This document shows positions 7,574 to 17,510 of a stretch of 64,000 nucleotides of DNA, in pieces. The stretch comes from Leifsonia sp. PS1209 (GTDB taxonomy: Bacteria > Actinomycetota > Actinomycetes > Actinomycetales > Microbacteriaceae): contig NZ_CP051154.1 in NCBI RefSeq assembly GCF_012317045.1, positions 2,666,001 to 2,730,000 of the forward strand. Reading direction: 5' to 3'. The notes below the pieces were generated by a model that was not told the DNA's origin, made no database searches, and was given only the letters and a program-made list of their open reading frames with translations. The first letter of the stretch is position 1; every line of letters begins with the position of its first letter. The translations under genes were made by a program, and so were the position numbers.

Positions 7574-8986
7574 CTACTTGGCTGCAACCTCGGCCGGCTC
7601 CTTCGGAGCGGACTTCTTGGCCGGAGCCTTCTTCGGAGCGTCGACCGCAGGGGCCTCTGCCACTGCGGGCTTGGGACGGGCGGCGAACTCCTCGAAGACG
7701 GCACGCGGGTGCTGCGTCGCTGCGAGCGAGACGATGTCGCGTCCGAGCCAGAAGTTGTTCCACCAGCCCCACAGCACGCGCCACTTGCGCTCCCAGCTCG
7801 GCATCGCGAGGCCGTGGTATCCACGGTGCGCGAACCAGGCGGGGAGGCCCTTGATGGCGAGCTTGCCGGACTGGAACACTCCGACGCCGAGACCGAGGCC
7901 GGCGACAGCGCCCAGGTTCTTGTGGAAGTACTGGCGCGGGAGCTCGCCGCGGAGGTCCGCGATGATGTTCTTCGCGAGCAGCTTGCCCTGACGGACGGCG
8001 TGCTGGGCGTTCGGCACGCAGAAACCGCCGACGCCGCCGCCGGTGAGGTCGGGGACGGCCGAGACGTCGCCGGCGCCCCAGGCGTCCTTGATGATCTCGT
8101 CGTCGGAGCCGACGCGGAGGTCGGCGCGCACGCGGAGACGGCCGCGCTCCTCGATCGGGAGGTCGGTGTGGCGCACGATGGTGGGGTTCGCCATGACACC
8201 GGCGGTCCACACGATCAGGTCGGTCTCGAACTTCTCACCGGTCGACAGCTCGATGACGCCGTCGACGGCGCTCGCGAGCTGGGTGTCCAGGTGGATCTCC
8301 GCGCCGCGCTGGGCGAGGTTCTTGATCACCCAGTGGCTGGTCGGGAGCGACACCTCCGGCATGATGCGGCCCATCGCCTCGATGAGGTGGAAGTGCGTGT
8401 CCTCGAACGAGATCTGCGGGTAGTTCTTGAGCAGCGCGCTCGCGAACGAACGCAGCTCGGCGAACACCTCGATGCCGGCGAAGCCGCCGCCGACGACCAC
8501 GAAGGTCAGCAGGCGGTCGCGCTCGGGGCCGGCGGGCAGGTTGGCCGCCTTGTCGAAGTTGGTGAGGACGCGGTCGCGGATGGCGACGGCCTCCTCGATG
8601 GTCTTGAGGCCGATGGCCTGGTCGGCGACGCCCGGGATCGGGAACGTGCGCGACACGGCGCCGGCGGTGACCACGACGATGTCGTACTCGAACTCGTACG
8701 CGTCGCCGATGGGCGGCTGGATGGTCGCCGTCTTCTTCGCGTGGTCGACGTACGTGACCTTGGCGGTGACGACGTTGGTCTTGGTGAGGTGGCGGCGGTG
8801 GGCGACCACCGCGTGGCGCGGCTCGATGGACCCGGCTGCGACCTCGGGAAGGAACGGCTGGTAGGTCATGTAGGGCAGCGGGTCGACAATAGTGACCTCT
8901 GCCTCCCCCTTGCGCAGCTGCTTCTCGAGCTTCCACGCAGTGTAGAAACCGGCGTATCCGCCGCCGACGATCAGGATTTTGGGCAC
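7574..8986 (-). CDS. ndh: Type II NADH:quinone dehydrogenase (FAD-dependent)
   Basis: The 470-residue enzyme passes electrons from NADH to membrane quinone without pumping protons. The FAD-binding Rossmann motif GGGYAG is at residues 8-13, and the NADH-binding motif VVVGGGFAGIE is near residue 165. DAWGAGDVS near residue 310 is the second FAD contact, and FCVPNAQHAVRQGK is typical of NDH-2. The C-terminus has a hydrophobic/aromatic membrane-surface segment (WWNNFWLG) and then an unusual Ala/Lys/Pro tail of about 30 residues. A GTG exists at 9007, but an AGGAG site ten bases before the GTG at 8986 favours the shorter form. Confidence 0.9.
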   Translation of the reverse strand: MPKILIVGGGYAGFYTAWKLEKQLRKGEAEVTIVDPLPYMTYQPFLPEVAAGSIEPRHAVVAHRRHLTKTNVVTAKVTYVDHAKKTATIQPPIGDAYEFEYDIVVVTAGAVSRTFPIPGVADQAIGLKTIEEAVAIRDRVLTNFDKAANLPAGPERDRLLTFVVVGGGFAGIEVFAELRSFASALLKNYPQISFEDTHFHLIEAMGRIMPEVSLPTSHWVIKNLAQRGAEIHLDTQLASAVDGVIELSTGEKFETDLIVWTAGVMANPTIVRHTDLPIEERGRLRVRADLRVGSDDEIIKDAWGAGDVSAVPDLTGGGVGGFCVPNAQHAVRQGKLLAKNIIADLRGELPRQYFHKNLGAVAGLGLGVGVFQSGKLAIKGLPAWFAHRGYHGLAMPSWERKWRVLWGWWNNFWLGRDIVSLAATQHPRAVFEEFAARPKPAVAEAPAVDAPKKAPAKKSAPKEPAEVAAK

Positions 8987-9024
8987 AGTGGTGGGTCTCC
9001 TCAACACGAAAGTATTCAGTTAAT

Positions 9025-10296
9025 CTACTCCCTGCTGCCCGTCGCTCTGAAATGCCGGAATGCGCCGACCCCGCCGAGGACCACGAGAGCGGCGAAACCG
9101 GTGATCAGACTGAACGGCAGCCAGAAGCCGGTGAGGGCCGTCCACTGCGGCCAGAGCAGCTGATCGACCCGCGCAGACGGGGCGGCGGGGAGGGCGTGCG
9201 GAGTGGCCGTCGTCGCCGGGACTTTGCCGGGCGCCGGGCTGGTGGGCACGTCCGCCCTGCGGTGGATGCGCACCCACTCGGAAAGGTCGCCCATCGGGTT
9301 GGCCGAGACGTGCGGCACCTTCGCGCTGACCGCGGCGGCCGCATCCAGGAGTCCGTAGCCGTAGATCGGGCTCGGCACGGTTCCCGGTGCAGCGCGGGCC
9401 GTCTTGATGAGCCGCTCGATCACATCCGGAGCCTTCAGCTCGGGATGCGCTGCCCTGATCAGCGCGACGGCTCCCGCCACCAGCGGGGTCGCCCCGCTGG
9501 TGCCCGCCCACTGCACGTAGCCGCCGCCCGGGCTCACCCCGACCAGCTGCTCGCTGGGCGCGGAGACGGCGATGGTGATGCCCTGCGACGACGCGTCGAA
9601 GCTCGCCTGCCCCTGCCGGTCGACCCCGGCGACGGCGACGACACCCGGGATGGTGGCGGGCGCGCCGACCTCGGTGGTGCCGCTCCCCCGGTTGCCCGCC
9701 GCCGCGACGACGACCACGTCGTGGTCGAACGCGTACTGGAACGCCTCGTCCCAGCTGGTCGGCCAGTCGAGCGTGTTCCTGGTGAGGGACATGTTGATGA
9801 CCTTCGCGCCGTTGTCCACGGCCCAGCGCACGGCTGTCGCGATCTGCTCGTCGCTGCCGATGGCGCCGGAGGCGGAGCCGAGCGCGACGGACGCCGTCAG
9901 GATGCTCGCCTCGGGCGCGGCGCCGAGCACGCCGCTGTCCGGGCCGGCTCCCCGACCGGCGAGCAGCGACGCCACCCAGGTGCCGTGGTCGGCGGAGCCG
10001 GCGTCGCCGAGCGGCTTCTGCCCGTTCGCCGCCCCGACGCCGGACACGTCGGTGCCGCCGACGACCGCCCCGGCCAGGTCGCGCACGCTGCCGTCGACGC
10101 CGGTGTCGATCACCGCGACCTTGACGCCTGCGCCCTTGGTCGTCTTCCAAGCCTGGGTGAAGCCGTAGTCGGTCAGCCAGTATTCGAGGTCGCGCACCTG
10201 ATCGGCGTGCGCGACGCTGGACGGCGCGACGGCGGCGGCCAGCCCGAGCAGTCCTGCCAGGGCGACGGCGGTCGCTGCGCGGCCGAGCCGGGTCAT
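9025..10296 (-). CDS. Membrane-anchored S8 subtilisin-like serine protease (mycosin-like layout)
   Basis: The 423-residue protein has a signal peptide (residues 1-31), then the subtilase triad: Asp64 in VAVIDTGVDG, His104 in DHGTWVASLLAG and Ser267 in AGTSGATPLVAG, with oxyanion Asn202 in AAAGNRG. The serine block reads GTSGATP instead of the usual GTSMATP. A Pro/Ala-rich linker precedes a C-terminal transmembrane helix (about 392-412) and a short basic tail, so the catalytic domain faces outside. The architecture resembles mycosins of type VII secretion, but no ESX genes are in view. The ATG overlaps the DUF501 stop (ATGA), linking it to an operon with an FtsB-like gene. Confidence 0.88.
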   Translation of the reverse strand: MTRLGRAATAVALAGLLGLAAAVAPSSVAHADQVRDLEYWLTDYGFTQAWKTTKGAGVKVAVIDTGVDGSVRDLAGAVVGGTDVSGVGAANGQKPLGDAGSADHGTWVASLLAGRGAGPDSGVLGAAPEASILTASVALGSASGAIGSDEQIATAVRWAVDNGAKVINMSLTRNTLDWPTSWDEAFQYAFDHDVVVVAAAGNRGSGTTEVGAPATIPGVVAVAGVDRQGQASFDASSQGITIAVSAPSEQLVGVSPGGGYVQWAGTSGATPLVAGAVALIRAAHPELKAPDVIERLIKTARAAPGTVPSPIYGYGLLDAAAAVSAKVPHVSANPMGDLSEWVRIHRRADVPTSPAPGKVPATTATPHALPAAPSARVDQLLWPQWTALTGFWLPFSLITGFAALVVLGGVGAFRHFRATGSRE

Positions 10297-10808
10297 CCTG
10301 CGGTGTAGTCCTGGCACTCGCACACCTCGGGCGACCAGTCGGCGCGCGCGAGAGCGAGGTCGCCGATCGGGTTCACCCCCGGTCCTGCGGCGAGCGCGTG
10401 CGCTCCGAGGGCGTGCAGGCACTTGACGCGCACGGGCATGCCTCCGGCGGAGATGCCGGCGATCTCGTCGACGACGGCGATGGACTCCCGGTCGGCGAGG
10501 TATGCACGGTGGGCCGCCGCATACTGGTCGCGCACGGACTCGTCGGCTTCGAGCAGTTCGTTGTACTCGTTCATCACCTGCGTGGCCTCCAGCTGCGACA
10601 GAGCGGCGGTCGCTGCGGGATGCGTGAGGTAGTAGAAGGTCGGGAACGGCGTGCCGTCGTCCAGCCGCGGGGCGGTGGACACCACGGTGGGGTTGCCGCA
10701 GACGCAGCGCGCCGCGATGCCGACGACATTGCGCGCCGGCCGCCCGAGCTGGGCGGACACGGTCGCGATGTCCTGGTCGGTCACTGCATCGAAGGGTGGG
10801 GTGGTCAT
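10293..10808 (-). CDS. DUF501 family protein
   Basis: The 171-residue protein matches the actinobacterial DUF501 family. It has a VGIAARCVCGNPTVVSTAPRL segment with a CxC at residues 35-37, TFYYLTHP, an EYN..L helix, and a C-terminal VKCLHALGAH plus CECQ. The conserved cysteines and histidines suggest a metal site. Function is unknown. The family is commonly placed next to the FtsB/DivIC gene and eno in actinobacteria, as here. It is tightly coupled at both ends: its ATG overlaps the upstream stop (TGATG) and its stop overlaps the protease start. Confidence 0.85.
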   Translation of the reverse strand: MTTPPFDAVTDQDIATVSAQLGRPARNVVGIAARCVCGNPTVVSTAPRLDDGTPFPTFYYLTHPAATAALSQLEATQVMNEYNELLEADESVRDQYAAAHRAYLADRESIAVVDEIAGISAGGMPVRVKCLHALGAHALAAGPGVNPIGDLALARADWSPEVCECQDYTAG

Positions 10809-11299
10809 CACTTGCCGCCAGGGGTCGAGGTGGGGGTGGGAGTGCTCGCCGGGGCCGTGCCGCCGAGCTGCGACGGTGTCGCGTCGCTGAGGCCGGCGCC
10901 CATGAACGAGCCGAAGAGGGAGCCGAGCCAGTCGGTCTCGGTCTTCTGCAGCTTCGAGCTGACCGGCGCATCCTTGGTCTGTGCGGCCGGGGCCCTGTCG
11001 TCGATCACGAGGTAGCTGACCTCGCCGGGCATCACGTAGTAGAGCCGGTCGCGCGCCTGCGCCCTGATGTAGCTGGGGTCGTTCCAGCGGGCGCGCTGCT
11101 CCTTGAGGTCGGAGACCTGGCCGGACAGCGCATCCACCGCCTTCTGCTGGTCGGCGATCTGCTGCCGCTGCGAGATGAGGCTCTGCGCGGTGGGCGCGAG
11201 CACGACGACGGCGAGGATGAGGAGCCCCATCATCACCAGCGAGAAGCCGGAGAAGTGCAGCCCGCGCAGCCAGCGTCCCGTGGCCGATCCCGACGACAT
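10808..11299 (-). CDS. FtsB/DivIC-family septum formation initiator
   Basis: The 163-residue protein has one transmembrane helix (about residues 18-38), a periplasm-side coiled coil (about 39-70, AQSLISQRQQIADQQKAV onward) and the conserved ending DPSYIRAQARDRLYYVMPGE. FtsB/DivIC proteins join FtsL and FtsQ in the divisome. A long Thr/Ser/Pro-rich tail follows, longer than in Escherichia coli FtsB. The frame is open to 11404 upstream, but the ATG at 11299 sits just before the cytosolic segment and helix and is preferred. It heads the operon with the DUF501 and subtilase genes, downstream of eno and its terminator. Confidence 0.85.
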   Translation of the reverse strand: MSSGSATGRWLRGLHFSGFSLVMMGLLILAVVVLAPTAQSLISQRQQIADQQKAVDALSGQVSDLKEQRARWNDPSYIRAQARDRLYYVMPGEVSYLVIDDRAPAAQTKDAPVSSKLQKTETDWLGSLFGSFMGAGLSDATPSQLGGTAPASTPTPTSTPGGK

Positions 11300-11482
11300 G
11301 GCGACAGGGACCCGGCGTGTACGAGGCGCAGCCACAAGCCCTCCCAACGCACACGACCAAGATCGGGGCCGACGGTCCCCGCTCGACAATCGTAAGCCAC
11401 CCACCCGCGCGCTCCCTGTGCTCCCCCGCCGCGCGTCCCGTGATTGCCGGTGCTCCGTTCGGCGAGGTCGCCGCGGGATGCG

Positions 11483-11515
11483 AAAGGCCCCCGGATCGGC
11501 GATCCGGGGGCCTTT
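11483..11515 (-). terminator. Intrinsic terminator of eno
   Basis: A perfect 15-base-pair stem (11483-11497 with 11501-11515) closes a three-base loop 13 bases after the eno stop. On the minus strand it ends in TTT. It separates eno from the ftsB-like operon. Confidence 0.88.
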
Positions 11516-11527
11516 GTGCGCGTGCTG

Positions 11528-12823
<1,296 letters not shown>

Positions 12824-12942
12824 TCACATGTGTGTGGGGGTGGGTTAAATCAGCGGTGATCCGCTCGCCAGTCTACTGACGTCCGCGTGCGGCACCGACC
12901 GGGGGTGCACCGAGGTGCACCGGGGGCCCGGCCGCGCCGAGG

Positions 12943-14235
12943 TCAGCCGAGCGGCTTGAGCTCCAGGGCCGCCGCATCCGGAGTGTCGGCGTTCACGAAC
13001 GCGAAGGAGCGGAAGCCGGACGCCTCCGCACGGTCGAGCACGGCCTTCAGGTTCTTGGCGCGGCGGTCGAGGCGCACCCGGCGGCCGGAGGCGATCAGCT
13101 CCGCCTTGATGGCGAGCAGACGGTTCAACGGCACGGTCTGGTCGTAGACGAGCACGACGGAGTCCGCCGCCGCGTCTTCCGGGGTCTCGATGAGGTCGAC
13201 CACGCGCTCGAAGCCGATCGAGAACCCGCAGGCTGGCACGTCGGTGCCGAGGAAGCGTCCGATCATGCCGTCGTAGCGGCCGCCGCCACCCACCGAGCTG
13301 CCGGAGCCGGGGTGCGCGATCTCGTATATGGTGCCGGTGTAGTACCCCATGCCGCGCACCAGCGTCGGGTCGAAGCGCAGCGAGACGCCGGACGGCAGGG
13401 CGTCGAGCGCGTGCGCGAGCGATTCCAGGGCGGCGATGGCGTCGGTGTCGATCCCGTCCGGCAGGATGCCGGTGATCGCCTCGACGGTCATGGCGACGCC
13501 GCCCTCGGCGATGTGCGGCTCCAGCTGCTCCAGGATGCCGCCGAGCACCGCCGCGGAGTCTGCGCCGTCTGCGCTCAGCTCCTTCACCACGCCCTCCGCG
13601 CCGATCTTGTCGAGCTTGTCGATCGAGATCAGCACCTGCGGCCAGCGCGCCTCCGCGAAACCGCAGAACTCGAGCAGCCCGTTCAGGATGCGCCGGTCGT
13701 TGATCCGGATCGTGCAGTTCTCGAGGCCCAGCGCATCCAGTGCCGCCGCTGTCGCCGTGATCAGCTCGACCTCCGCCAGCTGGCCCGCCTCGCCGATGAT
13801 GTCGATGTCGCACTGCACGAACTGGCGGTACCTGCCCTTCTGCGGGCGCTCCGCGCGCCAGACCGGCGCGATCTGGATCGACCGGAAGACCGGAGGCAGC
13901 TCCGCGCGGTGCGTCGCATAGAAGCGGGCGAGCGGGACCGTCAGGTCGAACCGGAGACCCAGGTCGGTGAGGCTGAGGAGGTCGCCCGAGTCCATCGCGG
14001 CCTGCAGGTCGTCCGCGTCCAGGCCGCGCTTGAGGACGCTGAACGCCAGCTTCTCGTTGTCGCCGCCGAGGCCGGAGTGCAGCCGGGCGACGTCCTCCAC
14101 CACCGGCGTCTCGATCTCGTCGAACCCGTGGGCTGCGAAGCTCTTCCTGATCACGCCGAGCGCATGCTCCCTGCGGGCCTTGTCTGCCGGGAGGAAGTCG
14201 CGCATGCCGCGAGGCGGGGTGATCGGAGAAGCCAT
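12943..14235 (-). CDS. hisS: Histidyl-tRNA synthetase
   Basis: The 430-residue class II synthetase begins with PRGMRDFLP, has motif 2 (FRSIQIAPVWRAERPQKGRY, then FVQCDIDIIGE) and the histidine-specific blocks LVRGMGYYTGTIYE and SVGGGGRYDGMIGRF. The C-terminal anticodon-binding domain follows from about residue 330. It charges tRNA-His in the cytosol. The frame stays open upstream, but the ATG at 14235 directly precedes the conserved N-terminus. It is divergent from the epoxide hydrolase gene by only 31 bases and lies upstream of eno. Confidence 0.97.
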   Translation of the reverse strand: MASPITPPRGMRDFLPADKARREHALGVIRKSFAAHGFDEIETPVVEDVARLHSGLGGDNEKLAFSVLKRGLDADDLQAAMDSGDLLSLTDLGLRFDLTVPLARFYATHRAELPPVFRSIQIAPVWRAERPQKGRYRQFVQCDIDIIGEAGQLAEVELITATAAALDALGLENCTIRINDRRILNGLLEFCGFAEARWPQVLISIDKLDKIGAEGVVKELSADGADSAAVLGGILEQLEPHIAEGGVAMTVEAITGILPDGIDTDAIAALESLAHALDALPSGVSLRFDPTLVRGMGYYTGTIYEIAHPGSGSSVGGGGRYDGMIGRFLGTDVPACGFSIGFERVVDLIETPEDAAADSVVLVYDQTVPLNRLLAIKAELIASGRRVRLDRRAKNLKAVLDRAEASGFRSFAFVNADTPDAAALELKPLG

Positions 14236-14266
14236 GCGAACGATTCTTCCATGTAGCGTGGCGGGG

Positions 14267-15391
14267 ATGAGCATCGACGAGTTCCGCATCCAGCTTCCAG
14301 ACGACCTCCTCGACGACCTGCGTGCGCGGCTCACGGCCACCCGCTTCGTGCAGCCGGTCGGGTCGTCGCCGTGGGAGGGCGGCGCGGGCGGCCCCGTGCT
14401 GCACGAGCTGGTGGAGTCGTGGCTGGCGTTCGACTGGCGGGCCCAGGAGGAGCGGCTGAACGCCTACGACCAGTACCTCGCCGATGTGGGAGGGCACCGC
14501 ATCCACTTCGTGCGGGTGCCCGCCGCCGGATCGGCGGAGACGCGCATCCCGTTGCTGCTGCTGCACGGCTGGCCGAGCGCGTACACCGAGTACCTTCCGC
14601 TGGCCGAGCGCCTCGCCAACCCGGCGGGCTCCGGATCGGATGCGCGGATCGCGTTCGATGTGATCGTGCCGTCGCTGCCCGGCTTCGTCTTCTCCGAGCT
14701 GCCCGACCGGCCGCTGACCAGGCAGGCCATCGCCGACGACCTGCACGAGCTGATGACGACTGTGCTCGGCTACGACCGGTACGCGGCGTTCGGCGGAGAC
14801 ATCGGCGGAGGAGCGGCGACCTGGCTCGGCGCTGAGCACGCCGACCGCCTCATCGGCGTGCAGCTCATCCACGCGCCGTTCCCCGCCGACGACGAACCGC
14901 AGAGCGACGACGAGCGCGCATACCTGGCGTCGGTGGATGCGTACGACGCGGCGGACGGCGGGTACAGCGAGATCATGGCCACCCGTCCAGACACCATCGC
15001 CGCGGCCCTCGGCGACTCCCCCGCCGGGCTGCTCGCCTGGATCGCGGACAAGTGGCACGACTGGGTCGACGGCGACCTCGACAGCGTGGTGCCACGGGAT
15101 GCGCTGCTCACCATCGCGACGCTCTACTGGGCCACCGGAAGCATCGGCACCTCGTTCCGCCAGTACTTCGACTACGAGGCGAACCCGCCCCGGCCGCCCA
15201 TCGTCGCCCCGCTCGGCGTGCTGCTGAGCAGGGAGCCGGTGATGGACGGGTTCCCCCGCTCGCTCGCCGAGCGCGCGGCCGACGACCTGCGCTCGTTCGA
15301 GGTGGCGCCGCGGGGCGGCCACTTCCTCGGCCTGGAGCAGCCCGACCTCGCCGCCGACCGCATCCGGAGCTTCTTCGCGTCGATCTCCTGA
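14267..15391 (+). CDS. Epoxide hydrolase (EHN-type alpha/beta hydrolase)
   Basis: The 374-residue protein has the N-terminal epoxide-hydrolase domain (IDEFRIQLPDDLLDDLRARL), where the helix packs over the active site, followed by an alpha/beta hydrolase core. HGWP (100-103) gives the oxyanion hole, Asp178 in FGGDIGGG is the nucleophile and His352 in GGHFLGLEQP the base. It should hydrolyse epoxides to diols; the natural substrate is unknown. TAGCGT at 14254-14259 lies seven bases before the ATG, so the message is probably leaderless. Confidence 0.9.
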   Translation: MSIDEFRIQLPDDLLDDLRARLTATRFVQPVGSSPWEGGAGGPVLHELVESWLAFDWRAQEERLNAYDQYLADVGGHRIHFVRVPAAGSAETRIPLLLLHGWPSAYTEYLPLAERLANPAGSGSDARIAFDVIVPSLPGFVFSELPDRPLTRQAIADDLHELMTTVLGYDRYAAFGGDIGGGAATWLGAEHADRLIGVQLIHAPFPADDEPQSDDERAYLASVDAYDAADGGYSEIMATRPDTIAAALGDSPAGLLAWIADKWHDWVDGDLDSVVPRDALLTIATLYWATGSIGTSFRQYFDYEANPPRPPIVAPLGVLLSREPVMDGFPRSLAERAADDLRSFEVAPRGGHFLGLEQPDLAADRIRSFFASIS

Positions 15392-15640
15392 CCGGCGTAG
15401 GATGAGCGCGTTGCCACCCTCATGGTCGTGCCCTGCGACTTCGGTGGTGTCCCGATGGACCTGACATGAGTCGCATCCGTCCGACCACGGGTAGATGCTC
15501 GCTGTCAGACACAGGCCGACAACGTGCCCGTCAGCCATCCAGGAGAGTCGAACCCGCGGATCGCGGACCTCTCACCCGAATGGCGGGCTGACAGCGCCTA
15601 GCGGGCACGCTGCCGGTCACCGGGATGCGCGAGAGCGCCC
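15392..15640. other. Intergenic stretch with no recognisable gene
   Basis: About 250 bases between two convergent genes. I found no convincing open frame, tRNA or long hairpin. Base composition is slightly less GC-rich than the flanks and several short palindromic fragments occur, but nothing I can name. Confidence 0.4.
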
Positions 15641-15670
15641 CGCCGCCGTCACTCCCGCCGCCGTCACTCC
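15641..15670. repeat. Perfect 15-base tandem duplication at the end of the siderophore ATPase gene
   Basis: CGCCGCCGTCACTCC occurs twice in a row (15641-15655 and 15656-15670). The stop codon of the ATPase gene lies in the right copy, and an in-frame second stop lies in the left copy because 15 is a multiple of three. Confidence 0.85.
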
Positions 15671-16470
15671 CCGAGCGTGTGGTGCCTGCCGAGCGGGACG
15701 ACGAGCGGCGTGCCGGTCACCGGATCCGGTGCGATGACGGAGTCGACGCCGAACACCTCCCGCACCAGCTCGGCCGTGACCACCTCCGCCGGCGTCCCCG
15801 CCGCCACGATGGCTCCGGCGCGCATGGCGATCAGGTGGTCGGCGTACCGGGCGGCCAGGTTGAGGTCGTGCAGCACCATGACCACGGTGGTCCCCCGCTC
15901 GGCGTTGAGGTCGAGCAGGAGGTCGAGCACGTCGATCTGGTGGCTGATGTCGAGGAACGTGGTGGGCTCGTCGAGCAGCAGGATGTCGGTCTGCTGGGCG
16001 AGCGCCATCGCGATCCACACCCGCTGGCGCTGCCCGCCGGAGAGTTCGTCGATCGCCCGCGTTGCCAGGTCGGCCACCCCGGTGGACACCATCGCGGACG
16101 CGACCGCCTCGTCGTCCTCCGCCGCCCAGCGGCGGAACCAGCCCTGGTGCGGATACCGTCCGCGGCCGACCAGGTCGGCCACGGTGATCCCGTCCGGCGC
16201 CGTCGGCGTCTGCGGCAGCAGGCCGAGCATCGTCGCCACCTGCTTGGTCGGCAGCGAGTGGATGTCCGTCCCGTCCAGCAGCACGGCCCCGGATGCGGGA
16301 GCCAGCAGCCGCGACAGGCCGCGCAGCAGCGTCGACTTGCCGCAGGCGTTCGGTCCGACGATCGCGGTGACCGTGCCGGGCGGCACCTCCAGGTCGAGGC
16401 CGTCGACGACCACCCTGCCGTCGTAGGACAGGGTGAGTTCGCGCGCGGCGAGGTGATGGTTGTCGGTCAT
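15664..16470 (-). CDS. Iron-siderophore ABC importer, ATPase subunit (FecE/FepC type)
   Basis: The 268-residue ATPase has Walker [10 protein letters not shown] (39-47), the Q-loop near LGLLPQ, signature LSGGQRQR (143-150), Walker [13 protein letters not shown] (from 163) and the H-loop [17 protein letters not shown] and the overall length are typical of the FecCDE class. It powers uptake of ferric siderophores through the two permeases encoded just upstream; the gap to the preceding permease stop is two bases. It is the last gene of an iron-box-controlled operon. The siderophore is not identifiable. Confidence 0.93.
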   Translation of the reverse strand: MTDNHHLAARELTLSYDGRVVVDGLDLEVPPGTVTAIVGPNACGKSTLLRGLSRLLAPASGAVLLDGTDIHSLPTKQVATMLGLLPQTPTAPDGITVADLVGRGRYPHQGWFRRWAAEDDEAVASAMVSTGVADLATRAIDELSGGQRQRVWIAMALAQQTDILLLDEPTTFLDISHQIDVLDLLLDLNAERGTTVVMVLHDLNLAARYADHLIAMRAGAIVAAGTPAEVVTAELVREVFGVDSVIAPDPVTGTPLVVPLGRHHTLGE

Positions 16471-16472
16471 GC

Positions 16473-17510
16473 TCAGCCTCCCCGGCCGATTCGGTTGGTC
16501 CTGGTGAGGAGCCACAGCAGATACGGTGCACCGACGATGCCGGTGACGACGCCGACCGGGAACGCCACGTCCGGCACAGCGAACTGCGCCACGATGTCGG
16601 AGATCACCAGCACGAGCGCGCCGACGAGCGCCGACGGCACCAGCGCGAGCGATCCGCGTCCGACCAGCCGCCGGGCGATGGGCGCCGAGAGGAACGCGAC
16701 GAACGCGATCGGTCCAGCCACGGACACCGCGACCGCCGCGAGTGCGACGGCCACCAGCACCACGAGCAGCCGCGTCCGCTCCACCCGCACGCCGACCGCC
16801 GCCGCGGTGTCGTCGCCCAGGCCGAGCGCCGCGAGCGGGCGACCGAGCAGCAGCGCGCACGGCACGAGCACCACGGCGCTCGCCGCGAGCACGGTCAGCG
16901 CGACAGGGTCGACGCTGTTGATGCTGCCGGTGAGCCAGACCAGCGCCTGCTGCACATCCGTGAGGTCGGCGGTGGTGAGCACGTAGGACACGACGCCACC
17001 GGCGACGGCGGCGAAGCCGATGCCGATCAGCACGAACCGGTAGCCGCTGATGCCGCCACGCCAGGCCAGCAGGTAGATCAGCAGCGCGGCGACCAGCGTT
17101 CCCGCCACGACGGTGCCGGACAGCGCCAGGCCGGTCAGCCCGAACCAGACCAGTGCGATGGCGCCGGTCGCGCTCGCGCTCGCCGTGATGCCGATGATGT
17201 CCGGGCTCGCCAGCGGGTTGCGCGCAATGGACTGGATGAGCGCTCCGGAGAGCCCGAGGCAGCCGCCCACCAGCACGGCGGCGAGCAGGCGCGGCAGCCG
17301 CAGCTCCAGGATCACGAACTGGGTCAGCCTGTCCGCCCGCCCGACGAGCGCGGCGAGGACGTCGGCCGGCGCGACGGCGGCGGCGCCGAGACTCAGCGAC
17401 ACGGCGGACACCAGCAGGATGAGCACGCCGAGCACGACGGACACGGTGACGACCCGGGATGCGCGCGAGCGGCGGTCGGCGCCGGCCGCCCGCGCCGCAT
17501 CCACGGTCAC
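16473..17510 (-). CDS. Iron-siderophore ABC importer permease (FecCD family)
   Basis: The 345-residue protein has about ten hydrophobic helices and the FecCD hallmarks: [23 protein letters not shown], then [15 protein letters not shown], and later [19 protein letters not shown], the coupling region for the ATPase. The GTG start at 17510 overlaps the stop of the preceding permease (GTGA), giving translational coupling. A start much further upstream would run into that gene. With its partner it forms the heterodimeric membrane channel for the siderophore. Confidence 0.92.
   Translation of the reverse strand: MTVDAARAAGADRRSRASRVVTVSVVLGVLILLVSAVSLSLGAAAVAPADVLAALVGRADRLTQFVILELRLPRLLAAVLVGGCLGLSGALIQSIARNPLASPDIIGITASASATGAIALVWFGLTGLALSGTVVAGTLVAALLIYLLAWRGGISGYRFVLIGIGFAAVAGGVVSYVLTTADLTDVQQALVWLTGSINSVDPVALTVLAASAVVLVPCALLLGRPLAALGLGDDTAAAVGVRVERTRLLVVLVAVALAAVAVSVAGPIAFVAFLSAPIARRLVGRGSLALVPSALVGALVLVISDIVAQFAVPDVAFPVGVVTGIVGAPYLLWLLTRTNRIGRGG

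Noticed and set aside
9025..10296. Type VII secretion locus suggested by the mycosin-like protease
   Set aside because: No EccA-E, WXG100 or PE/PPE-like gene is in the window; neighbours are FtsB-like and DUF501 genes.
15392..15640. Remnant of an insertion sequence or tRNA in the gap between the epoxide hydrolase and the siderophore ATPase
   Set aside because: No terminal inverted repeats, target duplication, transposase fragment or cloverleaf could be made out.
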